The notes below the pieces were generated by a model that saw nothing but the letters and a program-made list of their open reading frames with translations, had not been told where the DNA came from and ran no database searches. Shown here in pieces: positions 1 to 15,739 of a stretch of 64,000 bases of DNA. The translations under genes and the position numbers were made by a program. The stretch's first letter is position 1. Each line of letters opens with the position of its first letter. Source of the DNA: Silurus meridionalis (taxonomy: Eukaryota > Chordata > Actinopteri > Siluriformes > Siluridae); contig NC_060907.1 of assembly GCF_014805685.1 (NCBI RefSeq), positions 1,930,197 through 1,994,196 of the forward strand, written 5' to 3'.

Positions 1-474
1 AGAATAACAGAGGGATGTTTCTAGCTGGTCTCAAGGTGACTGATTTTTCTGTTTATTATGTTTGATTTCTAAAGGAAATGCAGTCAGTGTGGTGAAAAAC
101 TCCTTTTTGTAATGACAGACTCACTGCACTGCTCACTGAGTGACTGATCAGGGACGAGAGTTAAATGTTTTACACTGCGTTTATATTCCCGGGTGAAAGA
201 TATGATCGGTGTGATCGACGTGTCTCACTGATATCACCGATTTCCATTATGCAGGAAAAAACATACATTATAATTCTCACGTTTTGTGTTTCGGATAAAT
301 CTCTTACGTCGTTACTAAAACCAGGCGAATTTATAGCAAAATCTGATCTCTTTATCTCTGTGTGTCGCTTCATATATCATCATTTAAACACGTGAGAATG
401 AGTTTTTGGATTTTGTTTCGTCAATTATTTGTGCATCGTGTGTAAATCTGAGAAAAGAAATAAAAGCTACTCAC

Positions 475-511
475 CTCCAAATAGAATCGCAGCCACAGCA
501 ATAAAGTTCAT
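475..511 (-). CDS. Signal-peptide exon of a gene running off the left edge
   Basis: On the minus strand an ATG at 511-509 opens a 12-codon hydrophobic leader reading MNFIAVAAILFG, followed by a phase-1 GGTGAGT donor at 475/474. A first exon of this shape (short leader, split glycine codon) is what secreted and Ig-superfamily fish genes commonly show, and the CD300- and CD22-like genes further right use the same layout. The rest of the gene would lie left of base 1. The intron covering 1-474 contains no other exon I can support. Product unknown; an immune receptor is only a guess from the neighbourhood. Confidence 0.45.
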
Positions 512-639
512 GATGCTGCTGATGGATGAGAGAAAAAAAACAAATGTACAAAATAGTAGAATAAAGACAGAGTTTACATAAACATGAGACTAGTGTTCAG
601 AACAGGATGCAGTCCAGACTGCTGGGCAGAGATCAGAGG

Positions 640-644
640 AAGTG

Positions 645-710
<66 letters not shown>

Positions 711-712
711 TG
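640..712. repeat. (GT)n microsatellite
   Basis: An almost uninterrupted GT run upstream of the leader exon. A shorter GT run lies at 1212-1252. The remainder of 520-1740 is AT-rich and shows no exon that I can support. Confidence 0.9.
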
Positions 713-1759
713 TGTGTGTGAACATAATATGAACAGTTTATGAGAAAAATAATGTATTTTATTGACGTGTTCAGATGCCTATGTGTTTTTAAATCAGCGT
801 ATACTTTGCAAAGTCGGGAATGAATTGATCAGTTGATGAGTGAATGAGAGCCCTGTGGAGTAGAAGGAGGAAGAATCCATGGTGGCCATGATTGTTAACC
901 GCGGTGTCTTCTGAGAAGTCTGTACGGATAGACAGCTGTATTTTCATGCAGGTTCTTATGGTGATGATTAGTAACTGCTGCTCAGGGTTTTGTGATCTAG
1001 ATTCGCCTAAATAGAAACGTTTTGATCTTTTCATTAAACTAGAATATATCACAGACAGGAAGAATAAAAAATGATGCACATAATGATCATGAAACTCAGT
1101 GTGTGTTTGTGTGTGCTTTTATATCTTAGCATAACCATAATTTACAGGTTGCAGCAAAAGAAAAAGGGAAAAACCTGTTTCGGTTTCTGTGGTTATGGTT
1201 AGGGTTGGGTGAGTGTGTGTGTGTGTGTGTGTGTGCGTGTGTGGGTGTGTGTGTGTTCTGTGATCTTTTGACCCTGTTCTTTTTTTCATGTGGTTTCCTC
1301 ATTTTAGTTTACGCAGCACAGAATCAACACTTTAAATCATTTCTAACACGATAACTGTGATGTTGGATTCACTTCTTAATCTCAGAATCATGCAGCTGGT
1401 AAATAATCTAATGCTAATCACATACCGTTAAGACTAAAATCTTTAACCAGAGTTTAATGGTTGAAAATACAAATGCTCCTGCAGTCTCCAGAATCTGCTG
1501 TGTACAGTTGCAGGCCGTGTATTTCACCCCCTAAACCTTAAGTAATGTCTAATCTGAACCGATCCACCTTTTAATCCCATCATTGTGACGTCACGTCTAC
1601 AGAGATCATCAGTGTTATAGAGAAGTGCAGTAGATCAGAGCTGCATCACACACAGGATCTCATACAGTCACAATGAACATCTTCACTAAAGCAACAAACA
1701 CAATGATCACAATTCAACACGTCTCCTTTCACTGGAGCCACAACTGCACCTCCACATAC

Positions 1760-1760
1760 A

Positions 1761-1812
<52 letters not shown>

Positions 1813-1852
1813 CCACATACATCATCTCCAGCAGAATCACACACACACACAC
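1760..1852. repeat. (AC)n microsatellite with CTCCACATACATCATC spacer
   Basis: AC dinucleotide runs are separated by the words CTCCACATACATCATCTCC and AGCAGAA. The same spacer words recur in the much larger array at 8.07-8.59 kb, so the two tracts share an origin. From 1853 to about 4085 the sequence is AT-rich and unassigned; a decayed SINE-like tail may lie near 2680-2715. Confidence 0.8.
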
Positions 1853-4089
1853 ACATACTGGTTTTTATGTATTAGGTGGACTTTGCCTGGTAAACAAGTT
1901 GTACCATGGTTTAAAGGTACCCACCCTTCCCCTTGTGCTACAGTGATGCTACAAATGTCAAAAAATCTAATCAGCTCTGAGGAAAACAAATTTCACTTCA
2001 GAATTACTTTACACAAATTTAAACAATTTATATAAAGACCTGACATTATGGTTGTATATGAGGACCTGCTCGGAATGTCCCGCCTTCTGACAAAAATAGT
2101 GTTTGTAAGGACATACGGGCTTTATCAGGACATTGGTTTTAACAATACACAAACAAGACATCACACAGTATTGAAGGGACAGGCATGTTTTATTGGCCCT
2201 CTGACACACACAAACACAGACTTGACAGCATGGTGCACTATCAAGACATCAGTGACTTAAAAGAACAAGTCCTTTCCTTGTAGTTTTCGGGACTTCTTTT
2301 AGAGTTTTTAGTCTCTGCAAAATATTCATAAACAAACTAACCAAAAACCCATTATAAATGAAATTTGATAACCAAGATGTTTAGATATTTGAATGTTTAG
2401 TGCATAGTGAAATCTCCAAAATGCTCAGTGTTATATAAAGCTTGCAGAGAGCTAGATATACAAATGAATTACATAAAGACACTTAAACCAATTTAAAATG
2501 AGGAAAATTGTAAAGCTAATTACAATCCTAATAAATCCCACCCACGATCAGCTGCCATAATAAAGAGCTAGTGTTATTCAATCACTAGTCATAACGTTAT
2601 AAGATCATAACGTTATGCCTGGTGTGTACATTTCTTGATGGGAACTCCAAAGCTTTTCTACGTCGCTCTGGGAATGGGAGTTTGCTATTGCCATAAATGT
2701 AGATGGGACATCGAAGAACTCAATTGTATCAATGAGTGTATGCAAACATAACCACAGACAGTAAGTGAAAGAGGTATGATGGCAGAGGTTTGTTTAGGAC
2801 TATAAATAGCAAATAAATGTGAATAATGTTACCTTTTGTAATATAAATTCTTATTGCTAATTAATATATTGAAAAAAGTGTCCTGAAAAATCCTGAAAAA
2901 TCATAACCTAAAAAAATGCAACGCAAACCATTTTCCTCTTCTGGTGTCCGATTGCTTCACATCCCTGTAAAAAAGAAATCATCATTGAGTACATTAGCAG
3001 TGTGGACTGACATATTATGGCGCATATTAAACATGGTTAGAACAGGTTAGAAAACCTACTGATCTGTGCTGGTGTCTTCAGGAAGCATCCAAATTCGCAG
3101 CATCAGCCCCACTCTCAGAGTCACTTCCATCACTAGCATCAATGTTGAGTTTATCTTAAAAGCAGATGCAAAATTAATACTACTGTATGTTTCGTTTGTA
3201 ACTAAAAGCTCATCGATTTGAATAATCATAACATTAAAGATTTTCACCAATTTATCTTGATGCCTTAATACTAGCCTAATTCTACACAGGACATATCAAG
3301 GACTCAATTTTACAATTTAAATGCATACCTTTAATTTCAAAGCTGAGGTGATAAAATAACAAGGTTTTTGTATATTCTACTGAACAGTAATATGATATAC
3401 AAATTATCAATATAAACCTTTGTCATATTTTCTTTTTGTTCAAGAACTGTTTTTGTTATTGTAAGATACTGTTCAGTACATATTTAAAAACATAACCAAA
3501 ACAAATACTCAGTTTATAATTATTTAACAGAATTTCTTATGACAAAAATAATGTCTATCAGGCAACCTTACTTTTTTGTCTTTTCACAAAGTTCTTTTGA
3601 ATCCTGTTTCTTAGGCTTAGATTGGCCCTTTACAATGGTAATCTAAAATAGACAAAACTAAATGCTTTTATATGGACCTGTCCAGGGATATTTTAATGGC
3701 TATTACCTCCCTTTAGGCTGGACACAAACCAATTAGATTCTCAAAGCATTTTTGATTTTAAACATACATTTAGCTTCACTAACGTTTCAAATTTACGCTC
3801 GCATTCCACTGACTATCTGATGTACAGACAGCAGTAAAATATTGGAGTTATTCCAAAAATCAGACAATGTAAGCCTGGCTGTAGCATCTTCTTAACCAGG
3901 TTAACACATTTGGACTATCATTTGGACATAATTAACAATATATAAATATTTTTTTACTTTTCATAATCTTTTGGCTCTCTATTAATTTGCACCCATATAA
4001 TTGACACCCAGCAATATAATAATACGCATGATGCATTAACTATAATCTATTTGGGTCACTTTTGTTCTCATGATATACAATCACCCAGG

Positions 4090-5915
4090 TCACATCTGCT
4101 ATGTGGTGCTTCTGTAACAAACCCTTACCTCTGAGGGATAAGGAAGTACAATAGTCAGTAAGTCTACATCTATAAGATGCAAATTTGAAAGAAATTAATT
4201 TAATAAAGTTTATGGTGCTCATACAATAACTTTATAAAGTGAAGTCCCTCGAGACCAGGTTTCTGTCAGACACTATACACACAGCTGATGATGTACATTG
4301 ACTATCACATTACTACAAGGTACAACAAATCTGCTATGTGGCGCTTCTGTAACAAACCCTTACCTCTGAGGGATAAGGAAGTACAATAGTCAGTAAGTCT
4401 ACATCTATAAGATGCAAATTTAAGAGAAATTAATTTAATAAAGTTAATGGTGCTCATAAAATAACTTTATAAAGTGAAGTCCCTCGAGACCAGGTTTCTG
4501 TCAGACACTATACACACAGCTGCTTATGTACATTGACAACGTCCCCATATACCCAGTGTACTGCTAAACCATGTCTGTTCCATATACACTCAGATAAACA
4601 CTAAACATGTACATCACTAAAGCCCTGATATACCATGTATTTGTCAAACACACGGACACACTAATACTCCTTTGGTAGAGGACTCTTACATGATGGTCTA
4701 TGCATGTCCTTATTAGACACAGTGTTCTCATAAAACAGGTCTCAGCCATACACACTACATACACACAGACTAACTCAATCCTAACCCCAGCACCTAAAAC
4801 TGCACACAAAATCTCAGTCATTTTGATCTCAAGACATGGTTCACAGATAGTGTTCACCCATCCAGTCAATCTCTCCCAGTGACTAAGAGAGACAATACGT
4901 ACTGATAAAAACATACTAAAACAATGCAAAGTACCTGCAACATTTTGGGAATAAATAATCAGAATATGATTTTTATAAATTACCTTTTCTCACTCTTCTC
5001 CTGGATCAGCAGCCTCCAACTCATCTACTGCAGTAACCTCTAATGTTTTCAGCTACATTCTAAAAACAGAAACAAGAAATCTTTCTCACATTTGTTATAA
5101 ACATTAAGTAGCCCTAGAATGTATTTGATACTTAAGTCACATTTTAATGCAATTAATTTTACTGCATTAGCAACCATATCAAACCAAGACATTAATTTCA
5201 AAAGATACATAAAACTAAGTTTTTACACAAAACATTTAATTTAAAACAGATTGGTATGTTTAGAAATATTTTTAAAAAAAAGCATTTGGATCACCAGCAA
5301 TTGTATTATTAACAATCGCAAACAAGGTCTTAGTATTTAGTCCGACATACTAGGTTTTGCAGAACTGCTAGTTCTACAAATGACTATGCATAAAACTGTT
5401 TCTGTGAAAATTCCAGTAGTTTCCACCAAGATTGAATCAACAAATATTCCTTTTATTTTTATTAGAGCAACAACAATCTGCCACTTCCTTTACTATTGCA
5501 TTTACAGATACTCTATAAGGTCTATGTCAGGCTTTTGGGGTGATTTTAAGTGCACTGTATATACAGTACATTAGCAAAGCACACTGTATATATGGTATAT
5601 TATTTACACCCAGCAAGAACATTGCTGCCTTAACTATACTATAATATTTGGGTCACTTTTGTTCTCATGATATACAATCACCCAGGTCACATCTGCTATT
5701 TGGTGCTTCTGTAACAAACCCTTACCTCTGAGGGATAAGGAAGTACAATAGTCAGTAAGTCTACATCTATAAGATGCAAATTTAAGAGAAATTAATTTAA
5801 TAAAGTTAATGGTGCTCATACAATAACTTTATAAAGTGAAGTCCCTCGAGACCAGGTTTCTGTCAGACACTATACACACAGCTGCTTATGTACATTGACT
5901 ATCACATTACAACAA
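4090..5915. repeat. Three copies of a ~220-bp low-copy repeat
   Basis: Nearly identical blocks occur at about 4090-4310, 4327-4545 and 5690-5915. Each starts near TCTGCTATGTGGTGCTTCTG (the copies differ by single bases here) and ends in the CAGACACTATACACACAGCTG region. The first two are in tandem and the third lies about 1.3 kb away, together with flanking sequence that also matches (the CCCCATATACCCAGTGTACTGC region). They lie just downstream of the small minus-strand gene. I see no transposon ends and no convincing exon, so this looks like local segmental duplication. Confidence 0.7.
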
Positions 5916-6441
5916 CGTCCCCATATACCCAGTGTACTGCTAAACCATGTCTGTTACATACACACGCCAATAAACACAAAACACATGTAAATCACTAAAG
6001 CCCTGATATACAATGAAACAGGTCTCAGGCATACACAGTACATACAGATTTATAAGATATAATAAGAGCTCAATATAATTTCACAACTGTAAAAAAATAT
6101 ATATTACCTGTTTACTGTGTTCGATGATTGCCAGAGTGTCTGCTGTTGCGAGGTTAAAGAGGTCTCCCTCATCAAAAGGGACTGAACTGAATACTCCACA
6201 CCCTGAATAAGAAAAAATGAAATATTAATCCAGTCGTGAACTTCACACCAGTTTTATCCTAATGCCCTGTCTGTTAATGAAAGCAGTCTAGGTCAAAAGG
6301 AACATAGGATGGCATGTGTGAATGGACCCTTACCTTTATCTGAATTTATATATTTCCAGGTTTGTCTTTCCCAGCAGATGTGTAATACTCCGTCTCCTGC
6401 TTTGGATGTTCTTTTCTTCTTCTGCGCTTCATCTCAGCCAT
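4990..6441 (-). CDS. Small unrecognised gene, three candidate exons
   Basis: Three minus-strand exons join in frame. The first (upper end near 6441, donor at 6334) reads through CWERQTWKYINSDKG. The second (6202-6108, 95 nt) reads CGVFSSVPFDEGDLFNLATA and on to EHSKQ. The third (5052-4990) reads LKTLEVTAVDELEAADPGEE and then stops. The splice signals are good (TATTCAG acceptor, CAGGTAATA donor). The weak point is the start: the ATG at 6441 (MAEMKRRRRKEHPKQ) is in a different frame from the one that joins to exon 2 and stops before the donor, so either an upstream coding exon or an indel is needed. The acidic C-terminus matches no family I recognise. It is probably driven by the CpG-rich promoter at 6.8-7.3 kb. 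It could be a transcribed non-coding locus. Confidence 0.35.
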
Positions 6442-6826
6442 GTTAAAATGATGCTGTTCTTCCCCACAGAAATGAGTGTTTATTTAAACTAAAACCTTAA
6501 ATTGTTAATATAAGTGGTGTTTATGTAAAACATGTCCAGTGATAGAGCATGGGACAATGCTGAGGAGAGCTGGGATTTAAACTCTCCATCACACTGACAC
6601 TCAAAGATATCAGACTTCTGATGTGTTCATTCTGCTTTACTTCTGACTACAGTATTACTGAGTTATGAGTGAAGAGTATCAGGGGTTATTTACACCCTCG
6701 CAGTGATACAGCAGTGTTTACACACTGTACCATCATCTCTATCTCACACTCAGACCCTCACCACCGCTCCAAACTCAGCCATGTAACTCCCGCGCCGCAC
6801 GCACTCAGCTGTTTCCGGTCGCACGC

Positions 6827-7300
6827 GCTAACCGGAAGTGATGTTCTAGTGACATTAAATAGCATACAGCCTTATAATAAACAAAATAATAACAATTAAA
6901 AGCAGTTCTGAGTAGTTTGTAAGCAGTCCGGGTGCTGTGTGTACAACAGCTCACCTTACAACACTGCACGCGCTAACCGGAAGTGATGTTCTAGCGACAT
7001 TAAATAGCATACAGCCTTATAATAAACAAAATAATAACAATTAAAAGCAGTTCTGAGTAGTTTGTAAGCAGTCCGGGTGCTGTGTGTACAACAGCTCACC
7101 TTACAACACTGCACGCGCTAACCGGAAGTGATGTTCTAGCGACATTAAATAGCATACAGCCTTATAATAAATAAAATAATTAAAAGCAGTTCTCAGTAGT
7201 TTATAAGCAGTCCGGGTGCTGTATGCCCAGCAGCTCACCTTACAACACTGCACGCGCTCTGTGGCCGGAGCGAACGCGTTTAAAGAGCCGCGAGGATGCG
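6827..7300 (-). promoter_or_regulatory. CpG-rich promoter with a triplicated ETS-site/first-exon unit
   Basis: A 145-bp unit is repeated. CCGGAAGTG, an ETS/GABP-type core, occurs at 6832-6840, 6977-6985 and 7122-7130, exactly 145 bp apart. On the minus strand a GTAAG/GTGAG splice donor context occurs at 6955, 7100 and 7239. The stretch 7245-7310 is rich in CG dinucleotides, as in a fish CpG island. Together this looks like a housekeeping-type promoter with alternative non-coding first exons feeding the gene at 5.0-6.4 kb. The sequence from 7310 to 8060 shows no further gene. Confidence 0.5.
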
Positions 7301-8069
7301 CGCGGCTATCAGCTAGCGGCTATCAGCACTGACTATTATTAGCTAGCATCCATGCTAACATACAGACATTTCCCTTCATTTTAATTCGGCCAAACGCACT
7401 AAACCCAAATTTATACAGTGCGCATTCGGTACAAGATTTATCAGTAATTAGTTATTCAACTCAGGTTTTAAAACTAACCATTGATAATGTTGCTAACTAG
7501 CCAGCTTTAATTTATGCATTAAGGCTAAATTCACCCCAATCTCCAGATTCCAATGAAATATTTCTTACAACATTAATTTACAACAAGGAACCGAGCTCTT
7601 GGAATATATCAATAGTCTACTCATTAAGTTTATGAACTTTATAATCATACCTGGCTTTTAAAGGGCTGGATAATGGCTGTTCAATGTGTTGGCAAACCGA
7701 GTCTAATGAAACTCCGCCCTTAAAAGGAACACGTAGGATAATTGACGTAGGTCTCAGCCAATCACAGAACGAAAAATGGCAATCAGCGCTAGCCAATCAG
7801 AAGGCTCAAATTTTCACACATGTGTGAACGGATTGCAGTACCGGCTCCGGGCTACAGGGCGCACTACGAAATTCCAAAGTTACACTGTGTTAAGTCAGTT
7901 TCGGTGTTTGTGGTATAATGGACATGGACTGAAATTTTGAATTTCAGCTCCTCTAGTATAGATATATATAGCCACAGTGCGGGAATTATGAGGACACCTG
8001 TCCTGTCCCCATAATCCCAAATGTCCCCATAATGTCGGTACGTAATCAGGTCAAATGTCCACATAAACC

Positions 8070-8077
8070 ACAAAACC

Positions 8078-8118
<41 letters not shown>

Positions 8119-8200
8119 CATTTCCAGCAGAAACACACACACACACACACACACACACCTCCACATACATCATCTCAGCAGAAACACACACACACACACA

Positions 8201-8234
<34 letters not shown>

Positions 8235-8247
8235 TCATCTCCAGCAG

Positions 8248-8287
<40 letters not shown>

Positions 8288-8520
8288 CCATACATCATCT
8301 CAGCAGAAACACACACACACCACACACAAACCTCCACACACCTCCACATACATCATCTCCAGCAGAAACACACACACACACACACACACACACACCACAT
8401 ACATCATCTCAGCAGAAACACACACACACACACACATCATCTCAGCAGAAACACACACATACACACACACACACACACTCCACATACATCATCTCCAGCA
8501 GAAGCATTGATATTCACCTC

Positions 8521-8568
<48 letters not shown>

Positions 8569-8595
8569 TACATCATCTCCAGCAGAAGCTTCTGT
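8070..8595. repeat. Composite (AC)n / 27-bp-spacer minisatellite
   Basis: Roughly ten AC runs alternate with a spacer built from CTCCACATACATCATCTCC and AGCAGAA. The unit is a tandemly amplified version of the short tract at 1.76-1.85 kb. Long open frames on both strands here (poly-HT and poly-CV) are products of the repeat and are not genes. Confidence 0.85.
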
Positions 8596-9535
8596 CAGAG
8601 AGGGAGGACCCAAAATAAAGGACTCAAACCAGGGTCTGGTGAAAACAGTGTTTAATCGGTGCAGAAAGCAATTAATGGAGTAAAACAGTTCCAAACAGTT
8701 CAGAATTGTAAAAAAATGGTAGAAAACTGAGCAAAATCACAAAATGAAAATACAGGCTATAAATCACAAAACCAGTAAGAATAGACTGAGGCAGAATCCG
8801 AAACAACGGTCCATCATTTACAGAAACCACAAGCAGAGCATTACATGGCAGGAGAAACAGAAAGCAATAAAACAATACCGGATGTGTGCACCATGGCGAT
8901 TTGTGGTCTGGGGAATAGGGATTTAAGACTCTGATAAATTACCACAGTAGATGGCGCTACTGCTCCTTATTCTACTTAATAATGTGAACCGCCAATAAAG
9001 AAAAAGAATCATGGCGGTTTTTGGTGCGTGATTTGCGCATCAGTTAACCAAATGTTTAGTGATAAACATTTTTTTTTCTTTATAATTTTTTTCATATTTC
9101 TATTTTTTTATGTTTATATATATAATTTATATACAGAAAGGACATCATGAATACATGTTTGGTGCATTATTTTTTTTTATTTCGCCTCTCTTGGATTTAT
9201 TGATTTATATTTACTTATGAAAATAATGAAAGGAAAATGCGTGTTAGTAAAATTTGTGCTGTTAAAATGAATTTGCGTTAACACGTGCGCTATTTTTGTC
9301 AGCTCTTATAGAAACGCAATAAAACTGATGCATTCGAGGTAGGACTGAACTTCTCGTTCTCAGAACTTTCATTTTTGGAACTCTACCAGACTCTACCAGA
9401 GCAAAAAATCCAACTTTCACTCTGTTTCTTTCTGCAGGATGTCCATCATCACTTCTCTCACTGAAGCAGACGGACTCTTAATGAATCACTTCAAAATCAT
9501 GAAACTGTCTCTGCACTGGAAACAATACAAATCCA
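8596..9535. other. Intergenic, no gene seen; possible unclassified repeat at its left
   Basis: 8596-8935 resembles dispersed fish repeat DNA (CAGAGAGGGAGGACCC start, long A-rich stretch), and similar wording recurs near 21.2 kb. 8936-9535 is AT-rich. It would contain the 3' untranslated region of the CD300-like gene, whose stop codon is at 9536-9538. Confidence 0.4.
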
Positions 9536-12484
<2,949 letters not shown>

Positions 12485-12553
12485 TTCCACGGAAGTCCAC
12501 TGAACCCCAAAGTTCAACAGAGTAACGTTCTTCCTCTTTCGCACGCTGCCACA

Positions 12554-12554
<1 letters not shown>

Positions 12555-12610
<56 letters not shown>

Positions 12611-12612
12611 CA
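12555..12612. repeat. (GT)n microsatellite
   Basis: A GT run about 70 bp upstream of the CD300-like start codon, in or near its promoter or 5' untranslated region. Confidence 0.9.
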
Positions 12613-12753
12613 GAGAGATACGATGTGGTTTGTGGGCTGGTCACTTGTTGCACTGCTTCACTTTCACATACACCCTCAACTGCAAACTTCATGTAAAAAA
12701 GTTAAAACATTATAAAATAAAAATACCTGTCTGTTACCTCAAACTGTCTGTCT

Positions 12754-12754
<1 letters not shown>

Positions 12755-12845
<91 letters not shown>

Positions 12846-12877
12846 ACTAACTAATCGTCTGTCTGTCTGTGCCTGTT

Positions 12878-12928
<51 letters not shown>

Positions 12929-12964
12929 TTCTGTCTGACTTCTGTCTATTTGTCTGTCTGTGCC

Positions 12965-12999
<35 letters not shown>

Positions 13000-13051
13000 G
13001 TCTGTCAGTCTTTCTGTCTGAATTCTGTCTATTTGTCTGTCTGTGCCTCTT

Positions 13052-13104
<53 letters not shown>

Positions 13105-13160
13105 GCCCGTTTCTGTCTGTTTGTCTCTCTCTCTCTCTCTTTCTCTCTCTCTCCTGCTCT
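12755..13160. repeat. (TCTA)n then (CTGT)n tetranucleotide repeats
   Basis: A TCTA run at about 12755-12845 is followed by interrupted CTGT runs and finally a TC-rich stretch. The open frames here come from the repeats. From 13160 to about 13855 I see AT-rich intergenic DNA without a gene. Confidence 0.9.
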
Positions 13161-13857
13161 CTCTCTTGACTCTCCAAGATGTTTGGTTGGAAATGTGGAT
13201 ATTTGCAATATTATCCATATAGTATCCTGGAATTTCCTCTTTTACACATCTGACTGATTTTAGCAGATGTATTTCTGCACTGCCATCTGCTGTTCAACAT
13301 GAAAAATATTAATAAAAAAGCAGCCATGCTATCTTCTCTCTGACATTTCCTTGCAGTGTGCTGGATCTCGTTCCTTCCTTACGAGAAGCTTTAGATTTCA
13401 GTGAAATGAAGTAGAACCGAATTTCGCCCGGAATCCTTTTCAAAGTCGTGTTTTTATGCAAAAGAACTGCGCAAACTTTGCAGTAAAATGATCAAATATG
13501 ATCAGCAGTGCCTGATCAAAAAGTTACCATGGCAAAATTTTGGGCTTTCTGGTGCCAATTATGTGTCAAAAACGATCCTTATCAAATAAGACTTCAAGAA
13601 CTGTGAATGAGGAAAAGCAAAGTAGAGGTCATTGCGGTAAAACCACCTGAGAGCAGGCCAAAAAAAAACAACAAAAAAGAACCATCTTATTTCTCTTACT
13701 TCCTTACCATTTTACTCTTACTTTTGACCACCAGGGGAACCCCCACACACATCCCTTCTGACCATGTGTATCCTGCCTGTGACTTTATTTTCCTTCTCAA
13801 AACCTTGTCTAATGCTATTTTAGTTTAGTGATTACATGATTCATGACTGAGAAACAC

Positions 13858-14035
13858 AATGATCAGCACTGCTACAGTAGAAACACCAGAGGAGAAAAGG
13901 AAGGCCAAGGAGGAGGTTTATGGATGTGGTGAGGGAAGACATGCAGGTGTTCGGTTTGAAGGAGGCAGATGTGGAGGACAGGGTGGTATTGAGACGGATG
14001 ATCCGCTGTGGCGACCCCTAATGGTAGAAGTTTGC
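13858..14035 (+). mobile_element. RTE-type LINE 3' end fragment
   Basis: The fragment carries the pattern of the last codons of fish RTE-clade reverse transcriptases (RRFMDVVREDMQV-like, degraded) followed by the 3' terminal words GATCCGCTGTGGCGACCCCT. It is 5'-truncated and non-coding. 14036-15125 holds further unclassified repeat-like sequence, GC-richer near 14520-14660, and no gene. Confidence 0.6.
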
Positions 14036-15129
14036 GCTTTACGGTTATATTTTATATACTGATGTTGCACAATGATCTTAAAATTAGATTTTCTTTAATC
14101 AGCTGAAAAAAGAAAGAGAAACTTTTCTGTGCCAGCTCTCATTGTGGTCTGGGATGAGACCTCCTCCAACAGGCAAGTTCTAATGAAGGATTAGAATTTA
14201 CGTTTTGATTTTGAGATGTTCGCATGCTCTCGTAAAAACTGATCGAAAAACTTGCTGGCAAGAACCGCCGTGAGTTGCTGCAATCTGTCGATATATTTAT
14301 TTATTTATTACACTTTTCTTCAAGGAGGCCTCATCCTCACATTCCTGCTTCCTATTTTGTCTCAGCTGATGATTCTTGGTAAACCAGTGCTGATTATTTA
14401 TTTCATTTATATTCTTTTATGATGTTCCAGAAATGTGTACGGTGTCTTTTTCAATATTTGGAAAATAGATTAATAAAAATAATAAAAAAACATATATAAA
14501 TACAAACAAACAAGCATGAGGATCCCGAGCCAGGAACTCGGAGCGCGTTGAGCACGAGCAGAGCCGAGCTGGAATCTTTAATGCTGAGGGGAGAGTCGGG
14601 AAACCAGGTGCGGTCGGGAAGCCCGAGGACAGAATAGTCAGGCGGAAACAACTTGGTAACAGAGAGTTAAATTAAACAGGGGAAAAACGCTGCCTTGAAG
14701 ACAATCTGGCACCAGTCGAAGGTTTCTGCCATCCTCATATGTGTTTGAAATATAGACGCAGGTTGCAAGGAGGCGGTCCCTCTGAAGGCGGTGTTATTGC
14801 CTTCATATGTTGTGACCATAGAGGGCGCTGTTGCTGAAATGCAGCTTAAAATAGATCGTCCAGAGAAGTTCGCTACGCAAACAGCGTAAATGCCATGCGC
14901 CATGAACTGTTCATAAAAGACTCATTTACAGAACTTAAAAAAAACAAAGCTATTCAAATGCTTTTGCCTTCTCCATTTTCATGACTGCTTTTTTTGTACC
15001 ACCCTGAATGTTATTTATTAATTAAGGCTAATAAAATGTAGTCAGATGTGGATGCTAGACTGTTAATTGTATATATATTTTTGATTTTATTCATTATGTT
15101 AAATGTTAACATTGGGTATGAAAGTGTGT

Positions 15130-15722
15130 GGGGCAGAGCAGAACAGAGGTCAGGGTCAAGATCAGGATCAGGATCAAGATCAGGACAGGCAGGGATAGCC
15201 ATCTGTTCAATAGAACCTGTTCTAGCTCTGTCTCTTTTGCTGAATGTCCTCTCTCAGATGCCTTAAAACCTGTCAGCTAAACTCACTATTGACAGTGTGG
15301 CCCCTGGGGACGTGGTGCACTTGGGCGAGCTGTGAAGCTACCTCGCCTTTTTTGGTCATGGAGATGATAGGCTCTTCCACTGTAAAAAAGGATGCTTCAT
15401 CTTAGGGTCGGTCTGGACCGTTCTGTATGACACACTGACAATGGCAGCATTGTTGTGGATTGTTCTCTGCCGACCGGTTCTACATTTTCAGGAGTTGAGC
15501 TCGTGTTCATTATCTCTTGTCATCTTCCAGTGATGTTTGTCCTCTATTGAAGTGCGCTTTCCACTTAAAACACCTGAAGCGACTCGTTGCAGCATCGCCG
15601 TAAGCTTGCAGAATCGTGGTCCAAACATCTCTGTGGCAGATTTGCCCAGTTTTAAGCTAAATTTCATGTTTGCTCTTCGCTTGCTAGCCAAAATAAAATC
15701 ACAGATGCGGTAAAGCATGTGG
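15130..15722. repeat. Duplicated ~600-bp repeat, copy 1
   Basis: This block matches 21483-22081 closely, starting from GTCAGGGTCAAGATCAGGAT and running through to the GCAAAATAAAATC region. It marks the left part of the segmental duplication that produced genes B and C. Internal AAGATCAGGATCAGGATC words are short tandem repeats. Confidence 0.75.
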
Positions 15723-15739
15723 TCATCTGATCACATCAC

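Noticed and set aside
789..1079. 96-codon minus-strand frame
   Set aside because: No domain, no splice partners, low-complexity content.
8032..8700. Long frames of His-Thr and Cys-Val repeats on both strands
   Set aside because: They follow directly from the AC/GT minisatellite and have no splice or domain context.
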